Shown here piece after piece: positions 7,825-17,080 of a DNA stretch of 36,767 bases (the stretch's first letter is position 1; every line of letters begins with the position of its first letter). Under the pieces are notes generated by a model. That model had not been told where the DNA came from and did no database searches. It worked only from the letters and a program-made list of their open reading frames with translations. Source of the DNA: Planctomycetaceae bacterium (GTDB lineage Bacteria; Planctomycetota; Phycisphaerae; Phycisphaerales; SM1A02); the NCBI GenBank assembly GCA_021297815.1, contig JAJTGK010000064.1, forward strand, positions 1-36,767. Reading direction: 5' to 3'. The translations under genes and the position numbers were made by a program.

Positions 7825-9150
7825 CTAGCGCGTCGATGCTACAGGAACGATACGACCGAGGAACTCCGCATCGTGGAAGCCCTCGCTGCCTGTCAGCAGG
7901 CCGAACCGCACGATGACGAGCCCTTGCGCAGGCAGCACATAGAGCCGCTGCTTGCCCTTTCCCGCGGCCATGAAGCCGTCGATCGGCTGTTCGACCAAGG
8001 TGCTCGCCCGCGCCTGGGCGTCTTCGGCGCGGTCGCGCGCGGCGGAGGCCAGCCGCTCGCGGATGGCGCGCCGTACGAGGCCGTCCGACTCCTCGGGCGC
8101 GAGGCGCTCGGCGGCGATCGCGGGCGCAAGCTCGTCCTCGGGGTTCGCACCGTCGGCACCGCCACGCAGAAGCCACCAGCTCAGCCCGTAGCGGGGGTTC
8201 GGTCCGTGCGGCGAGAGCACCTCGGCAAGCACCTTCGGATCGACCAACGGCATGCCGTTCCAGCGGCCACCATCCAGGACGAACAGGCCGAATCGGGCCC
8301 AATCCTCGGCGCACAGCCGCACGCCCCCCGCGAAGTTCGGGTTGTCAGTCTCGTCACGCATCACCACGGGCGCGATGCCGAGCGGCGTGAAGATGCGGCG
8401 CTTCAGGTAGTCGGCCATGTCGCCGTCGGGGGCGCCCGAGGCCCGCAGCTTCCGCTTCATCAATTCCCCGAAGACATAGAACGAACTCGGGCCGTAGATG
8501 AACCTGCTCCCCGGCTCGGCGAGCAGCCGCGCAGCGACGGAGGCGGCCGCGCGGTCGCTGATGCCCGCCGCCTTGGCGTTGCGCGGGTTGTCGATCTTCG
8601 CTCCGAGCGACTCGAGGCCTGCCGCAAGCGAGAGCAGCTGGCGCACGGTGATCTCGCGCCGCTTCGGATCGTCGCGCCACTCTTGGATCGTGTCCGAGAC
8701 CCGTTCGTCGAGGTCGAGCAGCCCGTCTCCGACCGCGAGTGCCGCCGCGATGCCGCAGAAGCTCTTGCTGCCGCTCGCGAGTGCGTGCGGCGTGCGCTTC
8801 GTGTACGGCGCGCGGCCCTCTTCGAAGAGCACCTCGCCGCCGCGCATGACGAGCATGAAGTCGCCGTCGTGCCTCAGCGAGTAGGCGCTCGCGGCGCGGC
8901 AGGCGTCGAGAAGCGCGGCGTCCTCGGACACAGCCGCCGTGGAGGCGGCCGACGGTTCGGAGGGTGGCGTGGCGGTGGCCGCGACGGCGCCCTCGGCCGA
9001 GGCAGCTGCAGTGGTAGCGTCCGCCGAGGCGCGCGCCGCTGCAGGCTCAGCAGTCGGTGCGCACGCAGCAAGCAGTGCCAGCGTTAGCGTGGGGACACAC
9101 GCTCGGAGGGCGACGGGCCAGAACTGCAGGGAGGGTTTCGTGCCGCGCAT
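7825..9150 (-). CDS. Lipoprotein serine hydrolase, class C beta-lactamase family
   Basis: A 441-residue exported protein of the beta-lactamase/D-aminopeptidase/esterase superfamily. Residues 1-30 (MRGTKPSLQF...LTLALLAAC) are a lipoprotein signal with lipobox LAAC30, followed by an Ala/Thr/Pro-rich linker to about residue 75. SGSK (126-129) is the SxxK catalytic motif; YGPSS (219-223) sits where the Tyr motif is expected; MAAGKGKQRLYVLPAQGLVIVRFG-like sequence near the C-terminus replaces the third K/H-x-G box. A charged stretch of about 40 residues rich in Ala/Arg/Glu is inserted before that box. The ATG at 9150 is preferred over one 60 bases upstream because it puts the basic residues just ahead of the hydrophobic core. 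Substrate unknown; real beta-lactamase activity is not implied. Confidence 0.8.
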   Translation of the reverse strand: MRGTKPSLQFWPVALRACVPTLTLALLAACAPTAEPAAARASADATTAAASAEGAVAATATPPSEPSAASTAAVSEDAALLDACRAASAYSLRHDGDFMLVMRGGEVLFEEGRAPYTKRTPHALASGSKSFCGIAAALAVGDGLLDLDERVSDTIQEWRDDPKRREITVRQLLSLAAGLESLGAKIDNPRNAKAAGISDRAAASVAARLLAEPGSRFIYGPSSFYVFGELMKRKLRASGAPDGDMADYLKRRIFTPLGIAPVVMRDETDNPNFAGGVRLCAEDWARFGLFVLDGGRWNGMPLVDPKVLAEVLSPHGPNPRYGLSWWLLRGGADGANPEDELAPAIAAERLAPEESDGLVRRAIRERLASAARDRAEDAQARASTLVEQPIDGFMAAGKGKQRLYVLPAQGLVIVRFGLLTGSEGFHDAEFLGRIVPVASTR

Positions 9151-9214
9151 CGGACCGACGAACGCCTCGCCTTGAGGCCCGATTGCCCCGCGGGAACGGC
9201 ATTCTTCCACTCGT

Positions 9215-9221
9215 TAGAGTA
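9215..9221. promoter_or_regulatory. Overlapping divergent -10 elements, pheS and hydrolase
   Basis: The block TTAGAGTAT gives TAGAGT (9215-9220) on the + strand and TACTCT (9221-9216) on the - strand, both fitting TAnnnT. For pheS the sixth base of the hexamer is followed by six bases and the ATG, so transcription would begin at the A of the start codon (leaderless). For the hydrolase the predicted leader is about 58 bases. -35 matches are weak on both sides. Placement is from pattern and spacing alone. Confidence 0.5.
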
Positions 9222-9226
9222 TCGGA

Positions 9227-10234
9227 ATGCTTGCCGAACTCGACTCCATGGAGCAGGAGGCCATCTCCGAACTCGCGACGGTCGCCGATGCGGCGGCCCT
9301 CGAGGCCTTCCGCGTGCGCTGGCTGGGCGCCAATGGCCGCCTGCGCGCCGCCATGGACGCGCTGAAGACCGTTCCCAAGGACCAGAAGCCTGCGGTCGGC
9401 AAGCGTGTGAACGAGGTCAAGGCCGCGATCGAGGGCGTGTTCAACGCGCGCAAGGATGCGTTCGCCGCGGTGCCCAAGGGCCCGCTCGTCGATGTCACCG
9501 AACCCGGCCTCCCGATGGGCGAGGGCGCGCGCCATGTCGTCGCGAAGACGATCGACGGCATCGTCGAGGTCCTCGGCCGCATGGGATTCTCGGTGGCCGA
9601 CGGCCCCGAGCTCGAGGACGAGTGGCACAACTTCAACGCGCTCAACATCCCCGAGAGCCACCCCGCGCGCGGACCCGCCGACAACTTCTTCCTCGGCGGT
9701 GAGGTCGCGGGCAAGCTCCTGCTGCGCACCCAGACCTCGACCGTGCAGATCCGCGCGATGGAGACCATGAAGCCGCCGCTCAAGATCTGCGCCATCGGAC
9801 GCGTGTACCGCCCCGACGCGCACGATGCGACGCACTATTCGATGTTCCACCAGGTCGAGGGCCTGTACATCGACCGCCATGTGTCGATGGTCGACCTCAA
9901 GACGACCCTCGTCCAGTTCGCCAAGGCGTTCTTCGGCCCCGAGGCCGAGGTGCGGCTGCGCCCGAGCTTCTTCCCGTTCACCGAGCCGTCGGCCGAGCTC
10001 GACATGAAGATGAAGATCATCCGCAACGGCAAGCCCGAGTGGAAGTGGATCGAGCTCGGCGGCTGCGGCATGGTCGACCCGAATGTGTTCCGCGCGGTCG
10101 GCATCGACCCCGAGGAGTGGACGGGCTTCGCCTTCGGCCTCGGCATCGAGCGCGTCGCGATGCGCAAGTACGGGATCGGCGACATCCGCCTGCTGTTCGA
10201 GAACGACGCGCGCTTCCTGCGGCAGTTCGCCTAG
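9227..10234 (+). CDS. pheS: Phenylalanine-tRNA ligase alpha subunit
   Basis: PheS forms the catalytic half of the alpha2-beta2 enzyme that charges tRNA-Phe. The 335-residue product has the N-terminal coiled-coil region (1-90), then the class II aminoacyl-tRNA synthetase core: motif 2 region CAIGRVYRPDAHDATHYSMFHQ, the phenylalanine-site block LRPSFFPFTEPSAE, and motif 3 FAFGLGIERVAMRKYGI near the end. Length is normal. pheT, encoding the beta subunit and usually next to it, is not here: the next gene is a chemotaxis receptor on the other strand, converging nine bases away. No Shine-Dalgarno sequence precedes the ATG, in keeping with the leaderless promoter proposed above. Confidence 0.97.
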   Translation: MLAELDSMEQEAISELATVADAAALEAFRVRWLGANGRLRAAMDALKTVPKDQKPAVGKRVNEVKAAIEGVFNARKDAFAAVPKGPLVDVTEPGLPMGEGARHVVAKTIDGIVEVLGRMGFSVADGPELEDEWHNFNALNIPESHPARGPADNFFLGGEVAGKLLLRTQTSTVQIRAMETMKPPLKICAIGRVYRPDAHDATHYSMFHQVEGLYIDRHVSMVDLKTTLVQFAKAFFGPEAEVRLRPSFFPFTEPSAELDMKMKIIRNGKPEWKWIELGGCGMVDPNVFRAVGIDPEEWTGFAFGLGIERVAMRKYGIGDIRLLFENDARFLRQFA

Positions 10235-10243
10235 GCGCCGCGT

Positions 10244-12325
10244 TCACTCGATGCGGAAGCGCGCCACGCTGCTGCGGAGCGCCTCGACCTCGGTCGCGCT
10301 CTCCTTGGCGGTCGATGCGACCTGCTCGCTCTGCCCGGCGGCCTCCTGCGTGGTCCGCGAGATCTCGGCAATGCCCTGATCGAGCTGGGTGATGCCCGAC
10401 AGCTGCTCGTCCTGCGCGTTCGCGATCCACTGCACGGCCGTCGCCACCTCGGTGGAGCTGTCGAGGATCCGGTCGAGCGTCGTGCGCACGGTCTGCGAGT
10501 AGCCGACGCCGCGTCCGACGCGCTCGACCGCCGAATCGACGAGTTCCGTCGTCTTGCGCGCGGCCTCGCCCGAACGCGTGGCCAGCGCGCGGACTTCCTG
10601 TGCGACGACCGCGAACCCGCGGCCCGCTTCGCCCGCGCGGGCCGCCTCGACGGCCGCGTTGAGCGCCAGCAGGTTGGTCTGGAACGCGATCTCGTCGATC
10701 ACGCGGACGATCTGGCCGATCTCCGCCGCGGCGCGATCGATGTCGCCCATCGAGCGCTCGAGCGCCTGCACGGCCGATCGTGCCTCGTTCGCCTCGCGGT
10801 CGCTCGACCGCGTGGTGTCGCGCGCGCGCCTGCTCTGCTCGGCGGTGCGCTGCGTCTGTTCGCGAAGCTCGGTGACGGCTGCCGACATCTCCTCGATACT
10901 TGCGGCTTGTCCGCTGGCGACCGTCGCAAGCGACTCGCTCGCGTGGGTCAGGGTGCCTGCCTCGCTGCCGAGGCGATCGGCGCCGTGGCGCACCGAGTCG
11001 ATCGAGGTCCGCAGTCCGCGGATCACCTCGTTGCACCGCACGGCGATCGCCGCGAACTCGTCGCGGGCCACCACCTCGAGTTCGGTCGAGAGATCTCCTG
11101 CAGCCACGCGCCCGAGCCCATCGACCACGCTGCGCGCACGCCGCGAGATCGAGCGGGCGACCGGCAGCGCGACAAGCGACACCACCGTCACGCTGAGCGC
11201 CGCCACGCCAACGATCCACCATTGCAGCGTCCGCACGGGTGCAAGCACCTCGTTCATGTCGATCGTTCCGAGGATCGCCCACTTCTGACCGAGGAAATCG
11301 AAGGGCTGGAACGCTGTGAGCGTGGGCGTGCCCGCCGCATCGGTCGTGGTGCTGCCCGACTCGCCGCCCGCCGCGCGCTTCGCGACCTCGGCAAGCACCG
11401 ACGCGGTGCCCACGGTCGGCGTCTCGGAGAGCCGGCTGTTCGAACGGAGCCGTCCGTCGGCACCGACGAGCACCACCTCGCCCGACTCGCCAAGCCCTGC
11501 CGCCAGGCCGCACATCGCGTCGATGCGGTCGATGGGGACCTGCACCGCCAGTGCGCCGACGATCTTGCCGTCGCGCATCACGGGCGCCGCGATGAAGCCC
11601 GCCTGCGCCCCGTAGCTCGGCGTGTACGACGCGAAGTCGCATGCCTGCGCGTTGCCACCCGCGTCGAGCACCTGCCGCACGAGCCGCGCGAGGTTCGAGC
11701 CTGCGAACGGCCCTTCGCGCATCGAGGTCGCGAAGTCCGACTCCTTGAACACGGTGTAGACCGCATGGCCCTGTGCGTCGAAGAGGAAGATGTCGTAGTA
11801 GCCGAACGCCTCGAGCGCGGTGCGGAAGCGCGGATGTTCGCGCGCGTGCACCTCGTCGTAGGCGAGACCCGCGGTCGAGGCCTCGAGCAGGTGCTTCGAG
11901 CCGATCGGGTTCGGGTTCGCGACGATGTAGGCGTCCTGCAGCGTGCGGTGTTCGTCGTGGTGTGCGGCGATGCGCGCGCGCGCGGCCTCGGCGCTGGTCG
12001 CGCCGCTGGTCCCCACCTGGGCGAAGGCCTCGGTGAAGGCCTCGACCGCCGTGGTGGTCGACGGGTCCGTCGCCAGCGTGGTCACATGACCGCGAAGGGT
12101 CGCGAGGTAGCCTTCGAGACTCGCGGCGCGTGCCTCGAGCGTGGCCGCGAACGCCTCGCGGCGACCCTCGACAAGCGAGTCCGAGGCGAGCCGCGTGGAC
12201 GCATAGCCGATCGCGACGCTGGTCGCGATGATGGCGGTAATGGTGCCGACGAAGGTCCGTATCCCGATCGAATCGGTGCGGCGGGAGAGCGGGGGTTGGT
12301 GCGAGGGGCTCGTCGAAGTCGGCAT
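10244..12325 (-). CDS. Methyl-accepting chemotaxis protein
   Basis: A 693-residue membrane chemoreceptor. Residues 22-45 form the first membrane segment, about 50-365 a large Cache-like extracytoplasmic sensing region (including [20 protein letters not shown]), and 368-391 the second membrane segment. A HAMP domain (about 389-441, with [17 protein letters not shown]) leads to the cytoplasmic coiled coil. The signalling tip [18 protein letters not shown] (545-562) and [17 protein letters not shown] (569-585) bind CheA and CheW in all such receptors. There is no C-terminal CheR-docking pentapeptide. The ATG at 12325 is chosen since the frame upstream of it runs antisense to argJ. No che genes lie nearby, so the receptor must work with a cluster elsewhere. 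The 188 bases to argJ hold two short inverted repeats but no clear terminator. Confidence 0.94.
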   Translation of the reverse strand: MPTSTSPSHQPPLSRRTDSIGIRTFVGTITAIIATSVAIGYASTRLASDSLVEGRREAFAATLEARAASLEGYLATLRGHVTTLATDPSTTTAVEAFTEAFAQVGTSGATSAEAARARIAAHHDEHRTLQDAYIVANPNPIGSKHLLEASTAGLAYDEVHAREHPRFRTALEAFGYYDIFLFDAQGHAVYTVFKESDFATSMREGPFAGSNLARLVRQVLDAGGNAQACDFASYTPSYGAQAGFIAAPVMRDGKIVGALAVQVPIDRIDAMCGLAAGLGESGEVVLVGADGRLRSNSRLSETPTVGTASVLAEVAKRAAGGESGSTTTDAAGTPTLTAFQPFDFLGQKWAILGTIDMNEVLAPVRTLQWWIVGVAALSVTVVSLVALPVARSISRRARSVVDGLGRVAAGDLSTELEVVARDEFAAIAVRCNEVIRGLRTSIDSVRHGADRLGSEAGTLTHASESLATVASGQAASIEEMSAAVTELREQTQRTAEQSRRARDTTRSSDREANEARSAVQALERSMGDIDRAAAEIGQIVRVIDEIAFQTNLLALNAAVEAARAGEAGRGFAVVAQEVRALATRSGEAARKTTELVDSAVERVGRGVGYSQTVRTTLDRILDSSTEVATAVQWIANAQDEQLSGITQLDQGIAEISRTTQEAAGQSEQVASTAKESATEVEALRSSVARFRIE

Positions 12326-12513
12326 GGCGGCTGGATCCACGAAGTGGTGCGGTCGACCGAGCAAGTCGGCTTGCGGGTCGTGGCGATCCAACGACCCGTG
12401 GAAGCGCGCCGAAAATTGAACAATCGACGCCGTCGAACCCGCGGAATGGGGTAGACGCCGTAGCCGCGGAACCGCGGCACAGCCACGCTCCTTGCGGCGC
12501 AAGCGCGCACGAC

Positions 12514-13764
12514 TCAGGTCGTGTAGTCGGCGTTCAGCCGCACATACTCGGTGGTGAGTCCGCACGAAAGGAACTCGTCGGAGTTCGTCTCCGCGGCCTC
12601 GCCCTCGGTCGCACCGAGCGACAGCTCGACATCGACATGCGAGCCGTTGAAGACCGCGCGCACCGCATCCTTGTCGGCGTGAAGCGGCTGGCCGTCGGCG
12701 AAGATCTCGATGCCGCCCACGGTGAGGCGCAGGTCGCTTGGACGGAAGGCCACGCCGGCACGGCCTGCGGCGGCCACGATGCGTCCCCAGTTCGGGTCGC
12801 CACCGGTGATCGCGGTGCGGACAAGCAGGCTCGACGCGACCGTCTCGGCGACCTTCAGCGCGTCGGCCTTGGTCGCCGCGCCCGTCACGCGCACGCGCAG
12901 CGAGCGCTCGAAGCCCTCGCCATCGCAGACGATCATGCGCGCAAGGTCGCAGGCGACCTCGCGGAAGGCCTGCGCAAGCGCCTGCTCGTCGCACGGCCCG
13001 GCGGCGCCCGAGGCGAAGGCGAACACCGAGTCGTTCGTCGAGGTGTCGCCATCGACCGAGATGCGGTGGTAGCTCGCATCGGCCGCACGGCGCAGGATAC
13101 GGTCGAGCGTGCGCGCGTCGACCTCGGCGTCGGTGGCGAGTACCGAGATCATCGTCGCCATGTCGGGGCGGATCATGCCTGCCCCCTTGGCGACGCCCGA
13201 GACGCGCACGGTGCGGCCGTCGCCGCACTGAACCGCGCGCGAACTCATCTTGGGCTTCGTGTCGGTCGTCATGATCGCCCGCGCGAAGGGCTCGAGCGGG
13301 CCGCCGTCGGCGCTCTCGGAGAGCCGCGCGACCATGTGCGGGATCTCGGGCGCGATCCGCTCCATGGGAAGCTGCACACCGATCACGCCCGTCGAGTTCA
13401 CGAGCACCGCCTCGGCGGCGCAACCGAGCGCGAGGGACACGAGGTCGACGCATTCGACGGCGCTCGCCAGGCCGCGCGGGCCCGTGGCGGCGTTCGCACA
13501 GCCCGAGTTCAGGATGAGCGCCGAGGCGTGGCCCTTCGAGTCGCGAAGGTGCCTGCGCGAGACCTCGATGGGAGCCGCCGCGAACAGGTTGCGGGTGAAG
13601 ATGGCCGCAGCGGTGGCGCCCGAGGGCATCGTGAGCAGCGCGAGATCGTCGCGGTGCGCCTTCTTGATCGCGGCGGCGCCCACCGACGCGCGGAATCCAC
13701 GCGGCCAGTCGAGGCTTGCGTTCGAGACGGCGTCGGAAGCGGCGGTGGTGGTGCTGGTGCTCAT
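12514..13764 (-). CDS. argJ: Glutamate N-acetyltransferase/amino-acid N-acetyltransferase ArgJ
   Basis: ArgJ transfers the acetyl group of N-acetylornithine to glutamate, recycling it in arginine synthesis; some members also use acetyl-CoA. The 416-residue precursor self-cleaves before the nucleophile Thr. The site is seen as [20 protein letters not shown], with Thr204 after Ala203. The oxyanion-hole pair lies in NSTGVIG (Thr125-Gly126). [17 protein letters not shown] and the C-terminal NADYTT also match the family. It is the last gene of the arg operon, ten bases after argHA. Whether it is mono- or bifunctional cannot be told from sequence here. Confidence 0.96.
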   Translation of the reverse strand: MSTSTTTAASDAVSNASLDWPRGFRASVGAAAIKKAHRDDLALLTMPSGATAAAIFTRNLFAAAPIEVSRRHLRDSKGHASALILNSGCANAATGPRGLASAVECVDLVSLALGCAAEAVLVNSTGVIGVQLPMERIAPEIPHMVARLSESADGGPLEPFARAIMTTDTKPKMSSRAVQCGDGRTVRVSGVAKGAGMIRPDMATMISVLATDAEVDARTLDRILRRAADASYHRISVDGDTSTNDSVFAFASGAAGPCDEQALAQAFREVACDLARMIVCDGEGFERSLRVRVTGAATKADALKVAETVASSLLVRTAITGGDPNWGRIVAAAGRAGVAFRPSDLRLTVGGIEIFADGQPLHADKDAVRAVFNGSHVDVELSLGATEGEAAETNSDEFLSCGLTTEYVRLNADYTT

Positions 13765-13774
13765 CGGGGCTTGC

Positions 13775-15652
13775 TCACTTCGCGTCGGGAAGCACGGTGT
13801 CGTGCACGAGCGCGATCTCGTCGCAGTTGGTGTTCTTCGGGCAACTCGAGCAGTCCTTGAGCACCTTCTCGGGCAGGGAGTTGATCGAGACCTTGCGGAA
13901 GCCGCACTTCTCGAAGAAATCGGGAGCCCGCGTCAGCACGAACAGGCGGTCGATGTGGAGCTGTCCCGCGACCTGCTGGAAGTGCCGCACGAGGCCTTGG
14001 CCGATGCCGCGGCCCTGGAATTCCGTATGGACGCCGAGCGAGCGGATCTCCGCGAGATCGGGGTTGTAGATCCACAGCGCCGCGCATCCGACCACGCGCC
14101 CGTCGATCACCGCGACGCCGAAGTCGAGGATCGCCTTCATGATGTCCTCGCGCGAGCGGGGCAGGTTCTCCCCATGCTGCGCCCAGTAGTCGACAAGATG
14201 GACGATCGCGTCGAGGTCGTCCATCCGCGCCTGGCGGAACTCGACCTCGCCGCTTCCCGCAGGCACCGCGCGTTCGCGCAGCATGCGGCGAACGCGCTCG
14301 ATCGCGCTCTCGACCGCCTTCGGTCCCGTCCCGCCCGTCACGCCGCGCTTCTCGAGCGTGGCGCTGACGGTGAGCTGGGTGTAGATGTCGCTGTTCGCGC
14401 GCGGCGCCTGCTCGCGGATCACTTCGATCGGCAGTTCCTCGAGCGACGAGTGCGCCTCGATCGCCTTGCGCACCAGGCGGCCCGCCTGATGGTGCGCCTC
14501 GCGGAACGGCACGCCGAGCCGCACGAGGTAGTCGGCGAGATCGGTCGCGTTGGTGTAGCCCTCGGCGGCCGCGACGAGCGCGTTCTCGCGGTTCACCTTG
14601 ATGCCCGCGACCATCGGCGGCAGCACGCGAAGGCACATCGACAGCTGCCGCATCGCGTCGAAGAGCGGCTCCTTGTCCTCCTGCAGGTCCTTGTTGTAGG
14701 CCATCGGGAGGCCCTTCACCGTGACGAGCAGCGTGACGAGGTTGCCGATCTGGCGGCCCGTCTTCCCGCGGAAGAGCTCGAGCGCGTCGGGGTTCTTCTT
14801 CTGCGGCATCAGCGAGCTGCCCGAGGTGAACGCGTCGGGCAGCTCGACGAGCGATGCCTCGCTCGTCGAGTAGAAGATCAGGTCCTCTGCGAATCGCGAG
14901 AGGTGCACCGCGCACAGCGCGCACGCGGAGAGCGTCTCGATGACGAAGTCGCGGTCGCTGACCGCGTCGAGCGAGTTGGATGTCGGTGCGCGGAACCCGA
15001 GGTCCTTCGCGAGCAGCTCGCGGTCGATCGGGTACGCCGTGCCCGCGAGCGCGCCTGAGCCGAGCGGCGACAGGCGCACGCGCTTCAGGCAGTCGGTGAT
15101 TCGCTCGAGATCGCGGCGGAACATCTCGACATACGCGAGGCACCAGTGCGCGAACAGGATCGGCTGCGCGCGCTGCAGGTGCGTGTAGCCTGGGAACGGC
15201 GTGGTCTTCTCGCGCTCGGCGAGGTCGACGAGCGCGTTCATCGCGGCCCTGAGCTCGCTCTGGCGCAGCTTCAGCTGCCGCGCGGTCCACAGGCGGAGAT
15301 CGGTCGCGACCTGGTCGTTGCGGCTGCGGCCCGTATGCAGCTTCTTGCCGAGGTCGCCGACGCGGGCGATCAGCTGTCGCTCGACCCACGAGTGCACATC
15401 CTCGTCCTCGGCGTCGAGGATCGACGACGGGTCTTCCTGCGCAAGCGTAAGGATCTCGCCGAGCGCCGCCTCGATCTCGCGCTGCTCGTCGGCGCCGATC
15501 ACGCCCGCGCGCATGATCGCCTTCGACCATGCCACGGACCCCTCGATGTCCTCGCGCACCAGCGCGCGGTCGAAGGGAAGCGAGTCGTTGAATTCGCGGA
15601 AGAGGTCGTCGGCCTTGCCCTCGAGGCGGCCTGCCCAGATCGCGGTGGACAT
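13775..15652 (-). CDS. argH: Argininosuccinate lyase fused to N-acetylglutamate synthase
   Basis: The 625-residue product joins two enzymes. Residues 1 to about 465 are argininosuccinate lyase, which splits argininosuccinate to arginine and fumarate: LHTGRSRNDQVATDLRLW (105-122), the catalytic-base block GYTHLQRAQP with His158, and the fumarase-family signature GSSLMPQKKN (278-287) with the catalytic Ser. Residues about 469-625 form a GNAT acetyltransferase of the ArgA type, with the acetyl-CoA loop QGRGIGQG (546-553) and the C-terminal cysteine block CSSCPKNTNCDEIAL seen in short bacterial NAG synthases. The pair corresponds to the ArgH(A) fusion known from some marine gammaproteobacteria and other lineages. 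Starts 84 bases after the argG stop, across a strong hairpin. Confidence 0.95.
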   Translation of the reverse strand: MSTAIWAGRLEGKADDLFREFNDSLPFDRALVREDIEGSVAWSKAIMRAGVIGADEQREIEAALGEILTLAQEDPSSILDAEDEDVHSWVERQLIARVGDLGKKLHTGRSRNDQVATDLRLWTARQLKLRQSELRAAMNALVDLAEREKTTPFPGYTHLQRAQPILFAHWCLAYVEMFRRDLERITDCLKRVRLSPLGSGALAGTAYPIDRELLAKDLGFRAPTSNSLDAVSDRDFVIETLSACALCAVHLSRFAEDLIFYSTSEASLVELPDAFTSGSSLMPQKKNPDALELFRGKTGRQIGNLVTLLVTVKGLPMAYNKDLQEDKEPLFDAMRQLSMCLRVLPPMVAGIKVNRENALVAAAEGYTNATDLADYLVRLGVPFREAHHQAGRLVRKAIEAHSSLEELPIEVIREQAPRANSDIYTQLTVSATLEKRGVTGGTGPKAVESAIERVRRMLRERAVPAGSGEVEFRQARMDDLDAIVHLVDYWAQHGENLPRSREDIMKAILDFGVAVIDGRVVGCAALWIYNPDLAEIRSLGVHTEFQGRGIGQGLVRHFQQVAGQLHIDRLFVLTRAPDFFEKCGFRKVSINSLPEKVLKDCSSCPKNTNCDEIALVHDTVLPDAK

Positions 15653-15690
15653 CGGGTTCTGCCTTTGGTCGGAGTGCGTCTGTCGGAAGG

Positions 15691-15720
15691 GCCCCGCGCC
15701 CGGTCAGGGGCGCGGGGCCA
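15691..15720 (-). promoter_or_regulatory. Long GC hairpin between argG and argHA
   Basis: GGCCCCGCGCCC (15691-15702) and GGGCGCGGGGCC (15709-15720) form a perfect 12-bp stem around a six-base loop. On the - strand it follows the argG stop and is not followed by a T-run. It is therefore more likely an mRNA stabiliser, processing site or partial attenuator inside the operon than a full terminator. Confidence 0.6.
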
Positions 15721-15736
15721 GGTCATGTCGATGCGT

Positions 15737-17023
15737 TCAGGAGTGCTGCTTCGCGGCGTGGGTCGCGCTGCCCGAGGCCTTCGCCGCACCAGCGATCTTC
15801 GTCGCGTCGGGGTTCAGCCCGAGCAGCGCGCGGATGCGCAGCGGCAGGCTGAAGAGACGGATGAAGCCCTCGCTGTGCTTGTGGTCGTAGACCTCGTCCT
15901 CGCCGAAGGTGGCGAAGCCGTGGTGGAAGAGCGAGTTTGGCGAGCGGCGCTTCACCGCCTCGGCGCGGCCCTTGTAGCAGCGCACGACGACATCGCCGTC
16001 GAGGACCTGGGCGATCGCCTCGAACGAGGCCCACATCGCCTCGCGCGTCGGGCTGAACCAGGTGCCGTTGTAGATGATCTTCGCGAAGTCGAGCGCCAGC
16101 TTCTCGCGGAAGTGCAGCGTCTCGCGGTCGAGCACGAGCTGCTCGAGCCCGCGCACCGCCTCCATGAGGATCGTGCCACCTGGCGTCTCGTACACGCCGC
16201 GGCTCTTCATGCCCACGAGGCGGTTCTCGCAGATGTCGACGCGGCCGACGCCGTTGCGCCCGCCGATCTTGTTGAGCTCGGTCAGGAGCGACACGGGGTC
16301 CATCGCCTTCCCGTTCAGGTGCGTCGGGCGGCCCTTCGAGAAGGTGAGCATCGCGTCCTCGAACGCGTCGGGCGCGTCCTTCGGGCTGACCGAGATCATC
16401 CACACATCCTCGGGCGGCGCGTTCCACGGATCCTCGAGCTCGCCGCCCTCGTGCGAGATGTGCCACATGTTGGCGTCGCGCGAGTAGATCTTCTCGGCGC
16501 TCGCCGCGCAGGGGATGTTGCGCTCCTTGAGGTACGCGAGCATCGCCTCGCGGCTCTTCAGGTTCCAGATGCGCCACGGCGCGATCACGGGCAGCTGCGG
16601 CGCGAGCGACGCGTAGGTCGACTCGAAGCGCACCTGGTCGTTGCCCTTGCCCGTGCAGCCGTGGCAGAGCGCGTCGCAGCCCGTCGCGAGCGCGACCTCG
16701 ACCTGCGCACGCGCGATGATCGGCCGCGCGATCGAGGTGCCCATCAGGTAGCGGCCCTCGTACACCGAGCCCGAGATGCACATGGGGAAGACGAACTCCT
16801 CCATGAACTGCTTCTTCAGGTCGACGACATGGCAAGACTTCGCGCCCGTGCGGATCGCCTTCTCCTCGATGCCCTCGAGCTCGCGCGCGCCCTGGCCCAC
16901 ATCGGCCACGCAGGCGATGACTTCGCAGCCGTAGGTCTCGACGAGCCACGGAATGATGCAGGAGGTGTCGAGGCCGCCTGAGTAGGCGACGCACACGCGG
17001 GTGGGCTTCTTGGTCTGGCTCAT
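15737..17023 (-). CDS. argG: Argininosuccinate synthase
   Basis: ArgG condenses citrulline and aspartate with ATP to give argininosuccinate. The 428-residue product has the N-type ATP pyrophosphatase P-loop AYSGGLDTS (residues 13-21), the block CHGCTGKGNDQVRFE for aspartate/citrulline binding, and the late blocks IGGRNGVGRVDICENRLVGMKSRG-like and GVYETPGGT. The last about 20 residues are Ala/Gly/Ser-rich and outside the family core. It lies 57 bases after argF and precedes argHA, so the last two steps of the pathway are adjacent. Confidence 0.97.
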   Translation of the reverse strand: MSQTKKPTRVCVAYSGGLDTSCIIPWLVETYGCEVIACVADVGQGARELEGIEEKAIRTGAKSCHVVDLKKQFMEEFVFPMCISGSVYEGRYLMGTSIARPIIARAQVEVALATGCDALCHGCTGKGNDQVRFESTYASLAPQLPVIAPWRIWNLKSREAMLAYLKERNIPCAASAEKIYSRDANMWHISHEGGELEDPWNAPPEDVWMISVSPKDAPDAFEDAMLTFSKGRPTHLNGKAMDPVSLLTELNKIGGRNGVGRVDICENRLVGMKSRGVYETPGGTILMEAVRGLEQLVLDRETLHFREKLALDFAKIIYNGTWFSPTREAMWASFEAIAQVLDGDVVVRCYKGRAEAVKRRSPNSLFHHGFATFGEDEVYDHKHSEGFIRLFSLPLRIRALLGLNPDATKIAGAAKASGSATHAAKQHS

Positions 17024-17080
17024 GTTTCTGTTCGTGCTTTCAGAAGGGGTGCGGAGTCTGGCAACGACGCGCGGTGCGCG

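Noticed and set aside
5006-8314. A 1102-codon open frame on the - strand across rpoA and rplQ
   Set aside because: Antisense to rpoA and rplQ and out of frame with the sulfotransferase gene; composition is not protein-like.
7825-9150. True antibiotic-resistance beta-lactamase
   Set aside because: The SxxK fold is shared with esterases and peptidases; the Tyr and third boxes deviate and there is an extra insertion, so resistance is not supported.
12326-12513. Terminator between argJ and the chemoreceptor
   Set aside because: Two short inverted repeats (around 12464-12477 and 12490-12505) but no T-run on the - strand.
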